A stretch of DNA of 64,000 bases from Pectobacterium polaris (GCF_002307355.1 NZ_CP017481.1:1674001-1738000), one strand, 5' to 3'. Positions 26,017 through 35,863 are shown, numbered from the stretch's first letter. Program-made: numbers and translations. Notes: generated by a model from the sequence alone, not told the origin.

Positions 26017-26036
26017 CTCGCCGCTTAAGCGGCGAG
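26017..26036 (-). terminator. Terminator of the ubiH-ubiI operon
   Basis: A perfect 20-bp palindrome (CTCGCCGCTTAAGCGGCGAG) lies 24 bp after the ubiI stop. The flanks (TTATCAATA on the minus strand, CTTTATG on the plus strand) are only modestly T-rich. Confidence 0.6.
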
Positions 26037-26059
26037 CTTTATGATCTATTCTGGTTTTA

Positions 26060-27271
26060 TTATTTCCCGACGCTAAGCCAGTCTGGCAGATCGTGTAATC
26101 CCATTGCCTGACGTACCAGCGTGGGTTTAATGCCGGGCAGTTTATCCGCCAGCACCAGACCGACATCGCGCAGCAGCTTTTTCGCCGGGTTATCGCCGTC
26201 AAACAGTTCTCGGAATCCCTGCATACTGGCGAGCATCACCGCGGCGCTGTGTTTGCGGCGGCGTTCATAGCGTCGCAGATAAAGGTGTTGGCCGATGTCT
26301 TTGCCCTGCGCCTGTAAGCGCTTCACTTCCGCAATCAGTTCGGCGACATCCATGAAGCCCAGGTTGACGCCTTGCCCCGCCAGCGGATGAATGGTGTGCG
26401 CCGCGTCGCCGACCAGCACCAGCCGGTGTGCCGCAAAGCTGCGAGCGTAGCGTCCGGTCAGTGGGAAAGTCTGACGTTCGCTTTCCAGTTCACACAGCCC
26501 CAGGCGCATATCAAAGGCCATAGCGACCTGACGATTGAACTCTTCTGCTGACAGGCTTTGCATCGCCTGAGCCTGTTCCGGCGAAAGCGACCAGACAATT
26601 GAACAAAGGTGAGGCTCGTCCAGCGGCAAGAACGCCAGAATACCGTCGCCGTGAAACGTCTGACGCGCAACGGACTGATGAGGGTGTTCTGTACGAATAT
26701 TGGCGACCAGCGCGTGGTGGCCGTAGTCCCAAAAGGTCAGTGGAATATCCGCATGCTGACGCAGCCACGAATGGGCGCCGTCTGCACCGACTACCAGCCT
26801 GGCAGTCAGCATGCTGTCGTCCTGCAACGTAATGAAGGCTTCGTTCTCGCCCCAGGCGACCTGTTTTAATGATGCGGGGGAGAGCAGGGTGATGTCGCTT
26901 AACTGAGAGGCGCGTTGCCACAGCACCTGCTGAATCACCGGATTTTCAATGATATGTCCAAGGTGGGAAAAGCCGAATTCTTCGCCGCTAAAACTGATTT
27001 TGCCGAAGCTGTCTTTGTCCCAAACCTGCATATCGTTGTAAGGGCTGACGCGTTGCGCCACGAGACTTTCCCAGACGCCGATATGGCGCAGGAGGCATTC
27101 GCTGGCGGCATTGATGGCGGAGACGCGCAGGGCATGGTCTTTCCCGAGCGGCTGAGGTTCGGCTGCCTGTTTCTCCAGCACGGCGATACGCAGGCCGCTG
27201 CCCTGTAAGCCGCAGGCTAGCGCCAGACCGACCATACCGCCACCGGCAATAACCACGTCGAATGATTGCAT
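26060..27271 (-). CDS. ubiI: 2-octaprenylphenol hydroxylase UbiI
   Basis: FAD-dependent monooxygenase that adds the C5 hydroxyl group in aerobic ubiquinone synthesis. The 403-residue product (E. coli 400) has the N-terminal dinucleotide motif IAGGGMVGLALA, the DG motif region LVVGADGAHSWLR, and the C-terminal FAD motif VGDAAHTIHPLAGQGVN. It follows ubiH by 28 bp on the same strand; pepP-ubiH-ubiI is the conserved enterobacterial order. Formerly called visC. Confidence 0.95.
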   Translation of the reverse strand: MQSFDVVIAGGGMVGLALACGLQGSGLRIAVLEKQAAEPQPLGKDHALRVSAINAASECLLRHIGVWESLVAQRVSPYNDMQVWDKDSFGKISFSGEEFGFSHLGHIIENPVIQQVLWQRASQLSDITLLSPASLKQVAWGENEAFITLQDDSMLTARLVVGADGAHSWLRQHADIPLTFWDYGHHALVANIRTEHPHQSVARQTFHGDGILAFLPLDEPHLCSIVWSLSPEQAQAMQSLSAEEFNRQVAMAFDMRLGLCELESERQTFPLTGRYARSFAAHRLVLVGDAAHTIHPLAGQGVNLGFMDVAELIAEVKRLQAQGKDIGQHLYLRRYERRRKHSAAVMLASMQGFRELFDGDNPAKKLLRDVGLVLADKLPGIKPTLVRQAMGLHDLPDWLSVGK

Positions 27272-27299
27272 TTCCGTCTTTTCCTGTTGGCGAGCTTAA

Positions 27300-28478
27300 T
27301 TAACGTTCTACCCAGCCCAGCGTGCGACGAGCAAAGGCGTCGCGCATCAGCGGCAGGTTATTCATGGCGATCAGGCCCAGATTACGGCTGACGGCCAGTG
27401 CGGCATAGCGGTTAGCGAACAGCCTGACCAGTCCATCGGTGATCGCCACCGTGGTGTGTTGATCGGGCGTGCGCCGTTGTTGATAGCGGTTGAGTACCGT
27501 GTACTGGCCGATATCCTGTTGATTTTTTGCTGCGTCGACGAGGGTTTCCGCTAGCGACATCACATCGCGAATCCCCAGATTAAAGCCCTGTCCGGCAATC
27601 GGGTGCAACGTTTGCGCCGCATTACCCACCAGCGCCAGCCGATGGCTAATATGCTGGCTAGCCGTGAGTAAGCGCAGTGGATAGCTGTGGCGTTCGCCGA
27701 TGTGGGTGAATTGGCCCAGACGCCAGCCAAAAGCCTGCTGTAATTGCTGGCGAAATTCGGCTTCGCTCCATCCATCGACCGCATGTTGACGGTGCTTATC
27801 ATGGCACCAGACGAGCGAACAGCGACCGTTGCTCATCGGCAAGAGCGCCAGCGGGCCGTGCGGGGTAAATCGCTCGAACGCGCGGCCGCGATGGGGTTCT
27901 GCGGTTGTTACATTGGCGATGGTCGCGATCTGGTCATAATCATGCTGCTGCCATTGAATCCCGCAGGACTGCGACAGCATGGAGCGCGAGCCATCGGCAG
28001 CGACCAGCAGTTGACCCGTTAGCTCGGTGCCATCGTCCAGCGTTAGCGTCGCATTATCCTGCGTCCGCGTGACGGCAACCACTTTGGCCGGGCAGTGCAG
28101 GCGCACGCCCGGAGCCTGTTGCAGCAGGGAAAACAGGCGTTGTCCGACGTCGTGCAGTTCAACCACATGGCCTAATGCCTGAACGTGATAGTCCGAGGCC
28201 TTCAGATTCACCACGCTGGCGTGCCCGCGTTCGCTGACGTGAATGTCGGTTATCGCCGTTGCATTACCCGACAGCGCTTGCCAGATGCCCAACGCTGCTA
28301 GCTGCTGACGTGTGCCATCAGACAGCGCGAGGGCGCGTGCGTCAAAACCTGGGTGTTCCTTGTCGAGTGGCGAGTGTGCCTCGATCAGGTCAACCGGGAT
28401 TGCGCCCTGCGAAAGCCGCGATATTGCCAGCGCCAGCGTTGCGCCCGCCATCCCGCCACCGACAATCATGACCGCCAT
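27300..28478 (-). CDS. ubiH: 2-octaprenyl-6-methoxyphenol hydroxylase UbiH
   Basis: FAD-dependent monooxygenase for the C1 hydroxylation step of ubiquinone synthesis. The 392-residue product (same as E. coli) starts MAVMIVGGGMAGATLALAI with the FAD-binding glycines. It has LLVAADGSRSMLSQ in the middle and the C-terminal FAD motif VGNAAQTLHPIAGQGFN, whose GNAAQ variant (instead of GDAAH) is the normal form for UbiH. It lies between pepP and ubiI, and the three very likely share transcription. Confidence 0.95.
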   Translation of the reverse strand: MAVMIVGGGMAGATLALAISRLSQGAIPVDLIEAHSPLDKEHPGFDARALALSDGTRQQLAALGIWQALSGNATAITDIHVSERGHASVVNLKASDYHVQALGHVVELHDVGQRLFSLLQQAPGVRLHCPAKVVAVTRTQDNATLTLDDGTELTGQLLVAADGSRSMLSQSCGIQWQQHDYDQIATIANVTTAEPHRGRAFERFTPHGPLALLPMSNGRCSLVWCHDKHRQHAVDGWSEAEFRQQLQQAFGWRLGQFTHIGERHSYPLRLLTASQHISHRLALVGNAAQTLHPIAGQGFNLGIRDVMSLAETLVDAAKNQQDIGQYTVLNRYQQRRTPDQHTTVAITDGLVRLFANRYAALAVSRNLGLIAMNNLPLMRDAFARRTLGWVER

Positions 28479-28523
28479 GCTGTTGTCCTTTGCAATTATG
28501 CCATTGCCCTGTGAAAGGGCTGC

Positions 28524-29849
28524 TTAGTGTTGCTTGTCATGCTGTTGCGCCATGAGCGCTTCGATGGCATCTGCGTCTTTGATCACGCCAGCCGTCAGGT
28601 TTTCGTTGCCGTTTTCGGTGATCACGATGTTATCTTCGATACGGACGCCGATTCCCCGGTACTGCTGCGGCACTTTGGCATCGGGCGCAATGTAAAGACC
28701 CGGCTCGATGGTCAGTACCATACCCGGCTCAAGTGGGCGGCCCCGGTCGGTGGTGCCGTAATTGCCTACATCATGCACGTCCAGACCCAGCCAGTGGCTA
28801 AGTCCGTGCATGAAGAACTGGCGATGTGCCTGCTCGGCAATTAACTCTTCCACTTCACCTTTCAGCACGCCGAGCTTGATAAGCCCGCTGACCATGATGC
28901 GCACTACTTCTTCGTTCACTTCACGGATGCTGCGACCCGGACCAAACAGTTCCAGCGCGCGCAGTTGTGAACGCAGCACGATGTCGTAAATGGCACGCTG
29001 CGGTGCGGTAAATTTACCGTTGACGGGGAAAGTGCGGGTAATGTCGCCAGCATAGCTTTTGTATTCACAACCTGCGTCAATCAGCACCAGATCGCCGTCG
29101 CGCATTTGCGTTTCATTTTCGGTGTAATGCAGGATACAGGCGTTCTCACCGCTGCCGACGATGGTGTTATAAGAAGGATAGCGCGCGCCGTGACGGGTAA
29201 ATTCGTGGTGAATTTCGCCTTCCAACTGATATTCATACATGCCGGGGCGGCATTTCTGCATCGCGCGGGTGTGGGCCAGTGCGGTAATTTCACAGGCACG
29301 GCGCATCATGCTGATTTCAGCAGGCGATTTGAACAGGCGCATTTCATGCACCCAAGGGCGCCAGTCGGTCAGCGTAGCAGGGGCAGCAAAGCCCTGACGC
29401 GTACCGTTGCGCAAGGTGTCCAGCGCGGCGAAGACCAGCTTGTCGGCATAATCGTACTGCCCTTGCGCGTGGTATACCACGTCCAGCCCATTCAATAAGA
29501 GATGCAGCTGTGCGCCGATTTCGCCAAACGGCAGTGCGCGGTCAACGCCGAGTTTGGCTGGTGCCGCTTCCTGACCGAGACGACGACCAAACCAGATTTC
29601 GGCTGTCAGATCGCGTACGCGGTTGAAGATTACGCTGTGATGATGTTTTACATCGCTTTTTACCAGCAGCAGCACGGCTTCCGGTTCGTTGAAGCCGGTG
29701 AAATACCAGAAATCGCTATTTTGACGATAAGGATAGTCACTGTCGGCATTGCGCTGCGCTTCCGGCGCAGAAAAAATAATCGCCGCGCTGCCCGGTGCCA
29801 TTTTTTCTAACAGACCCTGACGACGACGAAGAAATTCTTGTGGATTCAT
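28524..29849 (-). CDS. pepP: Xaa-Pro aminopeptidase PepP
   Basis: Manganese aminopeptidase P that removes the N-terminal residue when proline is second; cytoplasmic. The ATG at 29849 gives 441 residues, the E. coli length, and has AGGAG 6 nt upstream; a GTG one codon earlier is less likely. The pita-bread metal ligands are visible: Asp in LIDAGCEY, Asp in YAGDITRTF, His in FMHGLSHWLGLDVHD, Glu in TIEPGLYI and Glu in VRIEDNI. First gene of the pepP-ubiH-ubiI group, preceded by ygfB. Confidence 0.95.
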   Translation of the reverse strand: MNPQEFLRRRQGLLEKMAPGSAAIIFSAPEAQRNADSDYPYRQNSDFWYFTGFNEPEAVLLLVKSDVKHHHSVIFNRVRDLTAEIWFGRRLGQEAAPAKLGVDRALPFGEIGAQLHLLLNGLDVVYHAQGQYDYADKLVFAALDTLRNGTRQGFAAPATLTDWRPWVHEMRLFKSPAEISMMRRACEITALAHTRAMQKCRPGMYEYQLEGEIHHEFTRHGARYPSYNTIVGSGENACILHYTENETQMRDGDLVLIDAGCEYKSYAGDITRTFPVNGKFTAPQRAIYDIVLRSQLRALELFGPGRSIREVNEEVVRIMVSGLIKLGVLKGEVEELIAEQAHRQFFMHGLSHWLGLDVHDVGNYGTTDRGRPLEPGMVLTIEPGLYIAPDAKVPQQYRGIGVRIEDNIVITENGNENLTAGVIKDADAIEALMAQQHDKQH

Positions 29850-29906
29850 CACCTGCTCCTGAAAATAGTCCGTGCGGTTACCTTTCCCTTCCGCCTTGCA
29901 TAAAAA

Positions 29907-30494
29907 TCAATGCAGCGTCGGCTTTTGCTGCTCGGGCGCAGTCACAACGCGCTGGTTGGTAAATTCGGTATGACACAAAATGGCAGAAACGCGAACATAC
30001 TCAATCACTTCTTCCAGTGATTGCTCCAGCTCTTCCTGATCTTCATCTTCGTCGTAGCCAAGCTGTGCGATGTTGCGTAAATCTTCGATGGCTTCTTTCA
30101 GCTCGCCTTTGGCTTTGTTCAATTGCGGTTGAGCCACGCCCAGCCCGAGCAGGAAGTGATTGACCCAGCCTGCCAACGCGTCGGCGCGATCGAATACGCT
30201 TACGTCATCCAGCGAGTCGTCCGGCAGGAAAAGCTGGAACAGAAAACCATCATCTTCTAGCGCTTCACGCGTGGCCTGATACAGGTCCTGAAGCGGCTGC
30301 GACAGCGTCTGGGTAAACGCCATGCCTTCGTTAGTCAGTTCAAAAACCAGCGTTCTCCAACTGTCATCATGGTTTCCACCACACAGCATCCCGCTGATCA
30401 AACCGTGCATTTCTGCTGCGGTCAGCGCGACTTGCTGTTGGTGAAGCAGTTGGTCAAGGCCTTCATAGGCGGGAAACGTATTCTCTATAGACAT
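29907..30494 (-). CDS. ygfB: YgfB (UPF0149) family protein
   Basis: A 195-residue acidic cytoplasmic protein of the UPF0149/YgfB family (E. coli 192). It begins [17 protein letters not shown], with a helical domain containing [15 protein letters not shown] and [31 protein letters not shown], then an acidic helix [21 protein letters not shown] near the end. In Pseudomonas the homologue acts as a regulator of ampDh3; a role here is unknown. Divergent from zapA, upstream of pepP in the conserved enterobacterial order. Confidence 0.93.
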   Translation of the reverse strand: MSIENTFPAYEGLDQLLHQQQVALTAAEMHGLISGMLCGGNHDDSWRTLVFELTNEGMAFTQTLSQPLQDLYQATREALEDDGFLFQLFLPDDSLDDVSVFDRADALAGWVNHFLLGLGVAQPQLNKAKGELKEAIEDLRNIAQLGYDEDEDQEELEQSLEEVIEYVRVSAILCHTEFTNQRVVTAPEQQKPTLH

Positions 30495-30686
30495 GCGGAT
30501 TCGTCATCGTTGGCTGGATTGGTTCGTGCTATGCTACCACCAAGCTCCCTTTCGATACCAGAAAGCGCTTGTATCTTAGATCTCGGCTATATATAGTTGC
30601 GCCCGCTTTAACGAGCCCGATGTAACGGGTAATGCTCATGCTATGCGGCACGCGGGCGCAAGAACGACAAAAGGCAGGAAGGTGGT

Positions 30687-31016
30687 ATGTCTGCACAACC
30701 AGTAGATATTCAAATTTTTGGCCGTTCGTTAAGAGTGAATTGCCCGCCAGAACAACAAGATGCGTTGAATCAGGCAGCGGAAGATCTTAACCAGCGGTTG
30801 CAAGATCTTAAAGTTCGCACTAGAGTCACAAACACTGAGCAACTGGTGTTTATTGCCGCACTGAACGTGTGCCATGAGCTGGCGCAGGAACGGGGTAAGA
30901 CTCGTGATTATGCGTCGAATATGGAACAGCGTATTCGTATGTTGCAGCAGACCATCGAACAGGCGTTGCTGGAGCAGGGCAAGATCACCGAACGTCAGGG
31001 TGCACAATTTGAATAA
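30687..31016 (+). CDS. zapA: Cell division protein ZapA
   Basis: FtsZ-associated protein that bundles FtsZ protofilaments at midcell. The 109-residue product (same as E. coli) has an N-terminal globular part starting [24 protein letters not shown], then a C-terminal helix expected to form an antiparallel coiled coil ([20 protein letters not shown]). The zapA-6S RNA-ygfA order is conserved in enterobacteria. A GGAAGG sequence lies just upstream of the ATG. Confidence 0.95.
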   Translation: MSAQPVDIQIFGRSLRVNCPPEQQDALNQAAEDLNQRLQDLKVRTRVTNTEQLVFIAALNVCHELAQERGKTRDYASNMEQRIRMLQQTIEQALLEQGKITERQGAQFE

Positions 31017-31090
31017 CGTCGTATTTTGACAAAAGTACGGTGTTTTTACGCGATAAGACGTGCTAAGGTTTATCGCAAGTAACGAATAAA

Positions 31091-31274
31091 ATTTCTCTGA
31101 GATGTTTGTCAGCGGGCCAGTCCCCTGAGCCGATATTTCATACCAACAGAATGTAATGCTCTGCGGTTGGTGAGCACGCTCGGTTCGTCCGAGAAGCCTT
31201 AAGACTGCGACGTTATGTTCACCTTGAACCAAGGGTTCAAGGGTTACAGCCTGCGGCGGCATCTCGGAGATTCC
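31091..31274 (+). ncRNA. ssrS: 6S RNA
   Basis: The 184-nt sequence matches E. coli 6S RNA almost base for base at both ends (ATTTCTCTGAGATGTT at the start, GGCATCTCGGAGATTCC at the end), and these ends pair to close the long stem. The length is identical to E. coli. It inhibits sigma-70 RNA polymerase in stationary phase by mimicking an open promoter. The location between zapA and ygfA is the canonical one. Processing and co-transcription with ygfA are known in E. coli. Confidence 0.97.
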
Positions 31275-31313
31275 CTTTCTTTTATTATTCTTGACCCGTG
31301 GCGAATGCAGCCC

Positions 31314-31961
31314 ATGTCATCTTCTGATCCATCTTCCTTGGCACTTCCCGATACGTCACTCTCCTCTACGGCAGCATCGCGTCAGCAGATTCGTCAGGCT
31401 GTGCGGCAAAGTCGGCGTTTACTGACGCCAGATCAGCAGTCGCGTTTTGCGCAACAGGCGTGTGAGCGCGTCATGGCGCACCCGAAAATCATACAGGCAG
31501 AGAGTGTGGCGGTATTTCTGTCATTTGATGGCGAGCTGGATACGACCCCGCTGATTCAACAGCTGTGGCAGCAGGAGAAACGTGTTTACTTGCCGGTTCT
31601 GCATCCGTTTCGCGCCGGGCATCTGTTGTTCCTGCGCTATGCGCCGGACACTGAGCTGGTACGCAATCGTCTGAAGATTATGGAGCCGCGTCTGGATGTG
31701 CGTCAGGTGCTGCCGTTACCGCAGTTGGACGTCCTGCTGACGCCGCTGGTGGCGTTTGATCATCTGGGACAGCGGCTTGGTATGGGAGGCGGGTTTTACG
31801 ACCGTACGTTGCAGTATCGCAACCAGATGTCACGTGGGCCTTACCCGATCGGTCTGGCTCACGATTGTCAGCAGGTTGACGCACTGCCAGTGGAAAGCTG
31901 GGACATTCCGCTGCCGGAAATTATTACCCCCTCCCGCCATTGGCAGTGGAACTCGCGCTAG
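31314..31961 (+). CDS. ygfA: 5-formyltetrahydrofolate cyclo-ligase family protein YgfA
   Basis: Converts 5-formyltetrahydrofolate to 5,10-methenyltetrahydrofolate with ATP. The conserved part starts near IRQAVRQSRRLLTPDQQ and includes VAVFLSFDGELDTTPLI, RVYLPVLHPF, NRLKIMEP and the signature LGMGGGFYDRTLQ. The start is uncertain: ATG at 31314 gives 215 residues, ATG at 31305 gives 218, and an in-frame start at 31215 would lie inside the 6S RNA. The core matches E. coli YgfA (182 residues) from about residue 24 on. It converges with nadR, overlapping its end by 4 nt. Confidence 0.9.
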   Translation: MSSSDPSSLALPDTSLSSTAASRQQIRQAVRQSRRLLTPDQQSRFAQQACERVMAHPKIIQAESVAVFLSFDGELDTTPLIQQLWQQEKRVYLPVLHPFRAGHLLFLRYAPDTELVRNRLKIMEPRLDVRQVLPLPQLDVLLTPLVAFDHLGQRLGMGGGFYDRTLQYRNQMSRGPYPIGLAHDCQQVDALPVESWDIPLPEIITPSRHWQWNSR

Positions 31962-33211
31962 CTTTTAATCTGCTCAGGCGAACGATCGTGGCCCAACATC
32001 TGCTGTACCAATTCCACGCAGTGCAGGAAGCGCGAATCGTAGTCCGACTCTTTGATGTAAACGTACGGGATATTATTGTTAGCCAGCATCGTTTTCAGCA
32101 GATCCTGGAACTCCGAACGAGCGGTGGTGCTGCCTAAGCTACGCAACCCATCGGCGACCCACGGCGTGTTGTTTTCCAGCAAAATCACCAGATCGAAGCG
32201 GTATTCATCGATCAGCGCCTGAACGAACGGGTGCTCACGACCCTCGTATTTCTTGCAGAACGCCTGTGTGGTGACGAAGTCGGTGTCGATGAAAGCCACT
32301 TTATTGGCATATTTCACTGCAAAATCAATGTACTGCGCCTGACCCAGCGCAATTTTGTCGTAGTCGGAATACTGCAACGCCATCTCGTCGCCACCCAGAT
32401 GGGAGAACACGTAATCGCGACCATATTCCCAGGCGCTGGTGGTGTTGAAGATATTCGCCAGCTTATTCACCAGCGTGGATTTACCGCTGGATTCTCCGCC
32501 AAGAATGGCAACGGTACGCACAAAGAATGGCTTCACTTCGGTCGGGATATAGTCCCAGTAACGGAAGGGATCGTGGCGAATCTGCGAACCGCTGATGTTC
32601 ATAAAGGAGCGCTGCGGGTCGATCAGGACAGCCTCAATGCCCAGGTGCTCGCGGTATTGTGCGGCATCCTGCTCTTCGCTGGTGTAGACGAAATTCGGCG
32701 TGATGCTTTTTTCCTGCATAAACGCCTGAATCCCTTTGCTCCACACATCCCAGCCGTGCGGGTAAGGCTCCATTCCTTGCTCATTGAAGGCGTGAATATG
32801 AATATTTTTCTGATACTTAAAGGTCTGTAGCAGCCAGCGCAGTCGGTCGCTGACGGTAGGCTGCTGTGACATCGAGCTGTTCTCAAACAGCAGACGGTCG
32901 CGCGGTTCGTCGTAACCTAAAATGATATGCAGTTCATCGATCTGGCTGCAGGCACGCTGAATCAGATAAATGTGGCCAGTGTGTAGCGGATAGAACTTGC
33001 CGAAGACGACGCCAATGTTCTTTTCGTAGCGTGGGAATTCCAGTTCAAGAAAGCGATGCAGCGCTTCCAGCTTCTGTGCGCTAGGGCTTTTGATTTTGGC
33101 ATTAAGTAATTGACTGAGATAGCCCTTGGTCATATCGGTCGCGTCGGCAACCTGCTGTAGGGTGCAACCCTTCTGCCGGATGGCGGATTTCAGGTAATCA
33201 AATGATGACAT
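31958..33211 (-). CDS. nadR: Trifunctional NAD regulator/NMN adenylyltransferase/ribosylnicotinamide kinase NadR
   Basis: Represses NAD synthesis genes when NAD is plentiful and salvages nicotinamide riboside. The 417-residue product (E. coli 410) has an N-terminal helix-turn-helix (CTLQQVADATDMTKGYLSQLL), an adenylyltransferase domain starting VVFGKFYPLHTGHIYLI with its GxFxPxHxGH site, and a C-terminal kinase domain with a Walker A (ILGGESSGKSTLVNKL). A perfect NadR-type palindrome lies 13 bp before its start, implying autoregulation. Confidence 0.95.
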   Translation of the reverse strand: MSSFDYLKSAIRQKGCTLQQVADATDMTKGYLSQLLNAKIKSPSAQKLEALHRFLELEFPRYEKNIGVVFGKFYPLHTGHIYLIQRACSQIDELHIILGYDEPRDRLLFENSSMSQQPTVSDRLRWLLQTFKYQKNIHIHAFNEQGMEPYPHGWDVWSKGIQAFMQEKSITPNFVYTSEEQDAAQYREHLGIEAVLIDPQRSFMNISGSQIRHDPFRYWDYIPTEVKPFFVRTVAILGGESSGKSTLVNKLANIFNTTSAWEYGRDYVFSHLGGDEMALQYSDYDKIALGQAQYIDFAVKYANKVAFIDTDFVTTQAFCKKYEGREHPFVQALIDEYRFDLVILLENNTPWVADGLRSLGSTTARSEFQDLLKTMLANNNIPYVYIKESDYDSRFLHCVELVQQMLGHDRSPEQIKS

Positions 33212-33224
33212 GGTGCAGCACTCT

Positions 33225-33242
33225 TGTTTAGCTTACTAAACA
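33225..33242. promoter_or_regulatory. NadR box upstream of nadR
   Basis: TGTTTA-GCTTAC-TAAACA is a perfect inverted repeat with a 6-bp spacer, the known NadR operator pattern. It ends 14 bp before the nadR ATG. Partial TGTTTAG copies recur at about 33287 and 33328. Confidence 0.85.
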
Positions 33243-33330
33243 AAGTACCACAGAACAGGACAACATCCGCTACGCTTTCATCCCCTGTTTAGCTCAGGAT
33301 GGAAGGGGCGGATGGCTTTCTGTGGTCTGT

Positions 33331-34712
33331 TTAGAGATCGTCGAGGATCGCCAGCGCGTCGGCTAGCTTTTTCACGCCGAACACCTGCATGCTGGCAGGG
33401 GCTTTCTTCGGCATATTGGCATGGGGAACGATGGCGCGTTTGAAGCCGTGCTTGGCGGCTTCGGTAATCCGCTCTTGTCCGCTTGGAACCGGGCGGATTT
33501 CGCCCGCCAGACCGACTTCACCGAAAATGACAAGATCCTGCGGCAACGGGCGGTCGCGGAAGCTGGAAACCAGCGATAGCAGCAGCGCCAGGTCGGCACT
33601 GGTTTCGGTGACTTTAACGCCGCCGACGACATTCACGAATACATCCTGATCCGACATCTGCAAGCCGCCGTGGCGATGCAGCACTGCCAGCAGGATCGCC
33701 AAGCGGTTTTGCTCCAGCCCGACGGCGACGCGACGCGGGTTGGCCATCATCGACTGATCCACTAGCGCTTGAATCTCGACCAGCAGCGGACGCGTACCTT
33801 CCCACACCACCATGACCGAACTGCCGGACGTGATTTCGTCCCGCGGCTGAGGAAAATTGCTGACGGATTGCTGATCTCGCGTAGACCCTGTTCCGTCATT
33901 GCGAACACGCCCAGTTCGTTAACGGCACCGAAACGGTTTTTATGGCTGCGCAGGGTACGGAAGCGAGAATCGGCATCGCCATCCAGCAGCACGGAGCAGT
34001 CGATGCAGTGTTCCAATACTTTTGGCCCAGCGAGGGAACCGTCTTTGGTGACGTGGCCGACCATCACGATAGCAACGCCGCGCGTTTTGGCGAAGCGGGT
34101 CAGGTAGGCGGCGGTTTCACGCACCTGCGCCACGCTGCCGGGAGATGATTGAATATCGGCGAGATGCATGACCTGAATGGAGTCGATCACCATCAGCTTC
34201 GGCTGTTCCTGTTCGGCGATCAGGCAAATCTGTTCGATGCTGGTTTCCGACAGCATGTTGAGATTCTGGGTCGGCAGGTTGAGACGATGCGCCCGCATTG
34301 CCACCTGCTGTAGTGATTCTTCACCGGTGACGTACAGGGTTTTCATGTTCTCTGACAGCTTGCAGAGCGTTTGCAACAGCAGGGTACTTTTACCCGCGCC
34401 GGGGCTACCGCCGATCAGAATGGCGCTGCCGGGAACGACGCCGCCGCCCAGAACGCGGTCAAACTCCTGAAAGCCGGTAGAAAAGCGCGGCAGGGCTTCA
34501 AGACTGATTTCCGAGAGCTTCTGTACCCGGCTGACGCCAGCGCTTTCGCCCGCATAGCCGGTGAGACGGTCGGAACGTGATACTGACGCCGAGGCCAGGC
34601 GGACTTCGGTAATGGTGTTCCAGGCATGGCAGGCACTGCACTGCCCTTGCCAGCGCGGGTAGTCAGCCCCGCATTCATTACATACAAACGCCCGTTTGAC
34701 AGCTTTTGCCAC
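33331..34712 (-). pseudogene. radA: DNA repair protein RadA, interrupted by a single-base frameshift
   Basis: RadA is a RecA-like helicase that processes recombination intermediates. The 5' part (from a GTG at 34712 with a strong GGAGGTGAT ribosome site) encodes the four-Cys zinc finger CNECGADYPRWQGQCSAC, Walker A GGSPGAGKST, and the KNRFGAVNE motif, then NPSAIFLSRG. The frame then shifts; the 3' part reads MVVWEGTRPLLVEIQALVD to the Lon-like C-terminal domain and FGVKKLADAL. Adding one base at the C run 33840-33842 joins both parts into 460 residues, exactly E. coli RadA length, with the expected GDE(I/V)TSGSS restored. As in rhaA the lost base is in a G/C homopolymer. Confidence 0.9.
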
Positions 34713-34729
34713 GTATCACCTCCAACTGA

Positions 34730-35707
34730 TTAACGCTTTTCGTGTCTCATACTGCCGCTAAGGATGCACAGCACGCCAGTCAGATCGGCATGACGGATGG
34801 TCACCGCAGACTGCTCATTGACCTTTGGCTTGGCGTGATAGGCAATACCTAAGCTGGCTACCTTGATCATCGGCAGATCGTTCGCGCCGTCGCCAATCGC
34901 AACGGTCTGATGCATTGGAATTTCCAGCTTTTCCGCCAGCTGTTGCAGCGTGGTCGCTTTATATTTTGCATCGACAATCGTGCCGATGACGTCGCCGGTC
35001 AGCTTGCCGTCTTGCATGCCTAATTCGTTGGCAACGGCGGCGACCAGACCTAACTCATCACGCAAATAATCGGCAAAGTAGGTAAACCCGCCCGATGCAA
35101 TCGCGACGTGCCAGCCTGCTTCCTGAAGCTGGCTAACCATATTACGCAGGCCCGGCATCAGCGGCAGCGTTTTACGCACCGTCTGTAAAATATTGGCGTC
35201 GGCACCTTTTAATGTCCCTACGCGCTGGCGCAGGCTGTCAGCGAAATCCAGCTCGCCGCGCATCGCGCGTTCGGTAACTTCAGCGACCAGTTCGCCTGTA
35301 CCCGCCAGTTTGGCGATTTCATCAATACATTCGATCTGAATCGCGGTGGAATCCATATCCATCACCAGTAAACCCGGCGAACGCAGCGTTGGCGCGTTAC
35401 GCATAGCCGCGACATCGATGCCCAGTTCGTGGGCCAGCTTGGTTGCGCGTGGCGTCAACGTGCCCGCTAAACGTACGACCTGATAATCGCCCACGTTCCA
35501 GGCGCTCACGATCACCATCGCGCTCCCCAGCTTACGCTGGTAGCGGGAAATCAGGTTCTTATCGAGGACGTCGCTGTAAATCAGCCAGCCAGTGTCGCCA
35601 GCGCGGTAGTCAAGCGGCATCACTTCGTCACCGCTCAGTGATAGTGGCAGTCCCGGCCAACAGTTGATCTCATCAGGGAGATCACGATAGGTCAGACTAT
35701 TCGACAT
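34730..35707 (-). CDS. serB: Phosphoserine phosphatase SerB
   Basis: HAD-family phosphatase for the final step of serine synthesis. The 325-residue product from ATG 35707 matches E. coli SerB (322) in VMDMDSTAIQIECIDEIA (the DxDxT motif), IASGGFTYFADYLRDEL, and AIGDGANDLPMIK. A longer in-frame start 32 codons upstream overlaps the region before ytjB and lacks family similarity. It precedes radA by 17 bp on the same strand and is divergent from ytjB. Confidence 0.95.
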   Translation of the reverse strand: MSNSLTYRDLPDEINCWPGLPLSLSGDEVMPLDYRAGDTGWLIYSDVLDKNLISRYQRKLGSAMVIVSAWNVGDYQVVRLAGTLTPRATKLAHELGIDVAAMRNAPTLRSPGLLVMDMDSTAIQIECIDEIAKLAGTGELVAEVTERAMRGELDFADSLRQRVGTLKGADANILQTVRKTLPLMPGLRNMVSQLQEAGWHVAIASGGFTYFADYLRDELGLVAAVANELGMQDGKLTGDVIGTIVDAKYKATTLQQLAEKLEIPMHQTVAIGDGANDLPMIKVASLGIAYHAKPKVNEQSAVTIRHADLTGVLCILSGSMRHEKR

Positions 35708-35863
35708 GGGGTAAATCCTCTGCTGGCAGTAGTGCGATAAAGTCGTGCGATAAAGAGGGATGCGGCGTCGACCAAACATATCCCTCCAAAAACTGGGCAA
35801 CAAGCTATCCTATCGTCGGCGCTTCTGGCAACATGAAAGTATCCAAATCGTGTAAGGATTATC

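Noticed and set aside
31215..31313. Longer N-terminus for YgfA starting inside the 6S RNA.
   Set aside because: These codons read through the 3' end of 6S RNA; homology to YgfA starts well after 31314.
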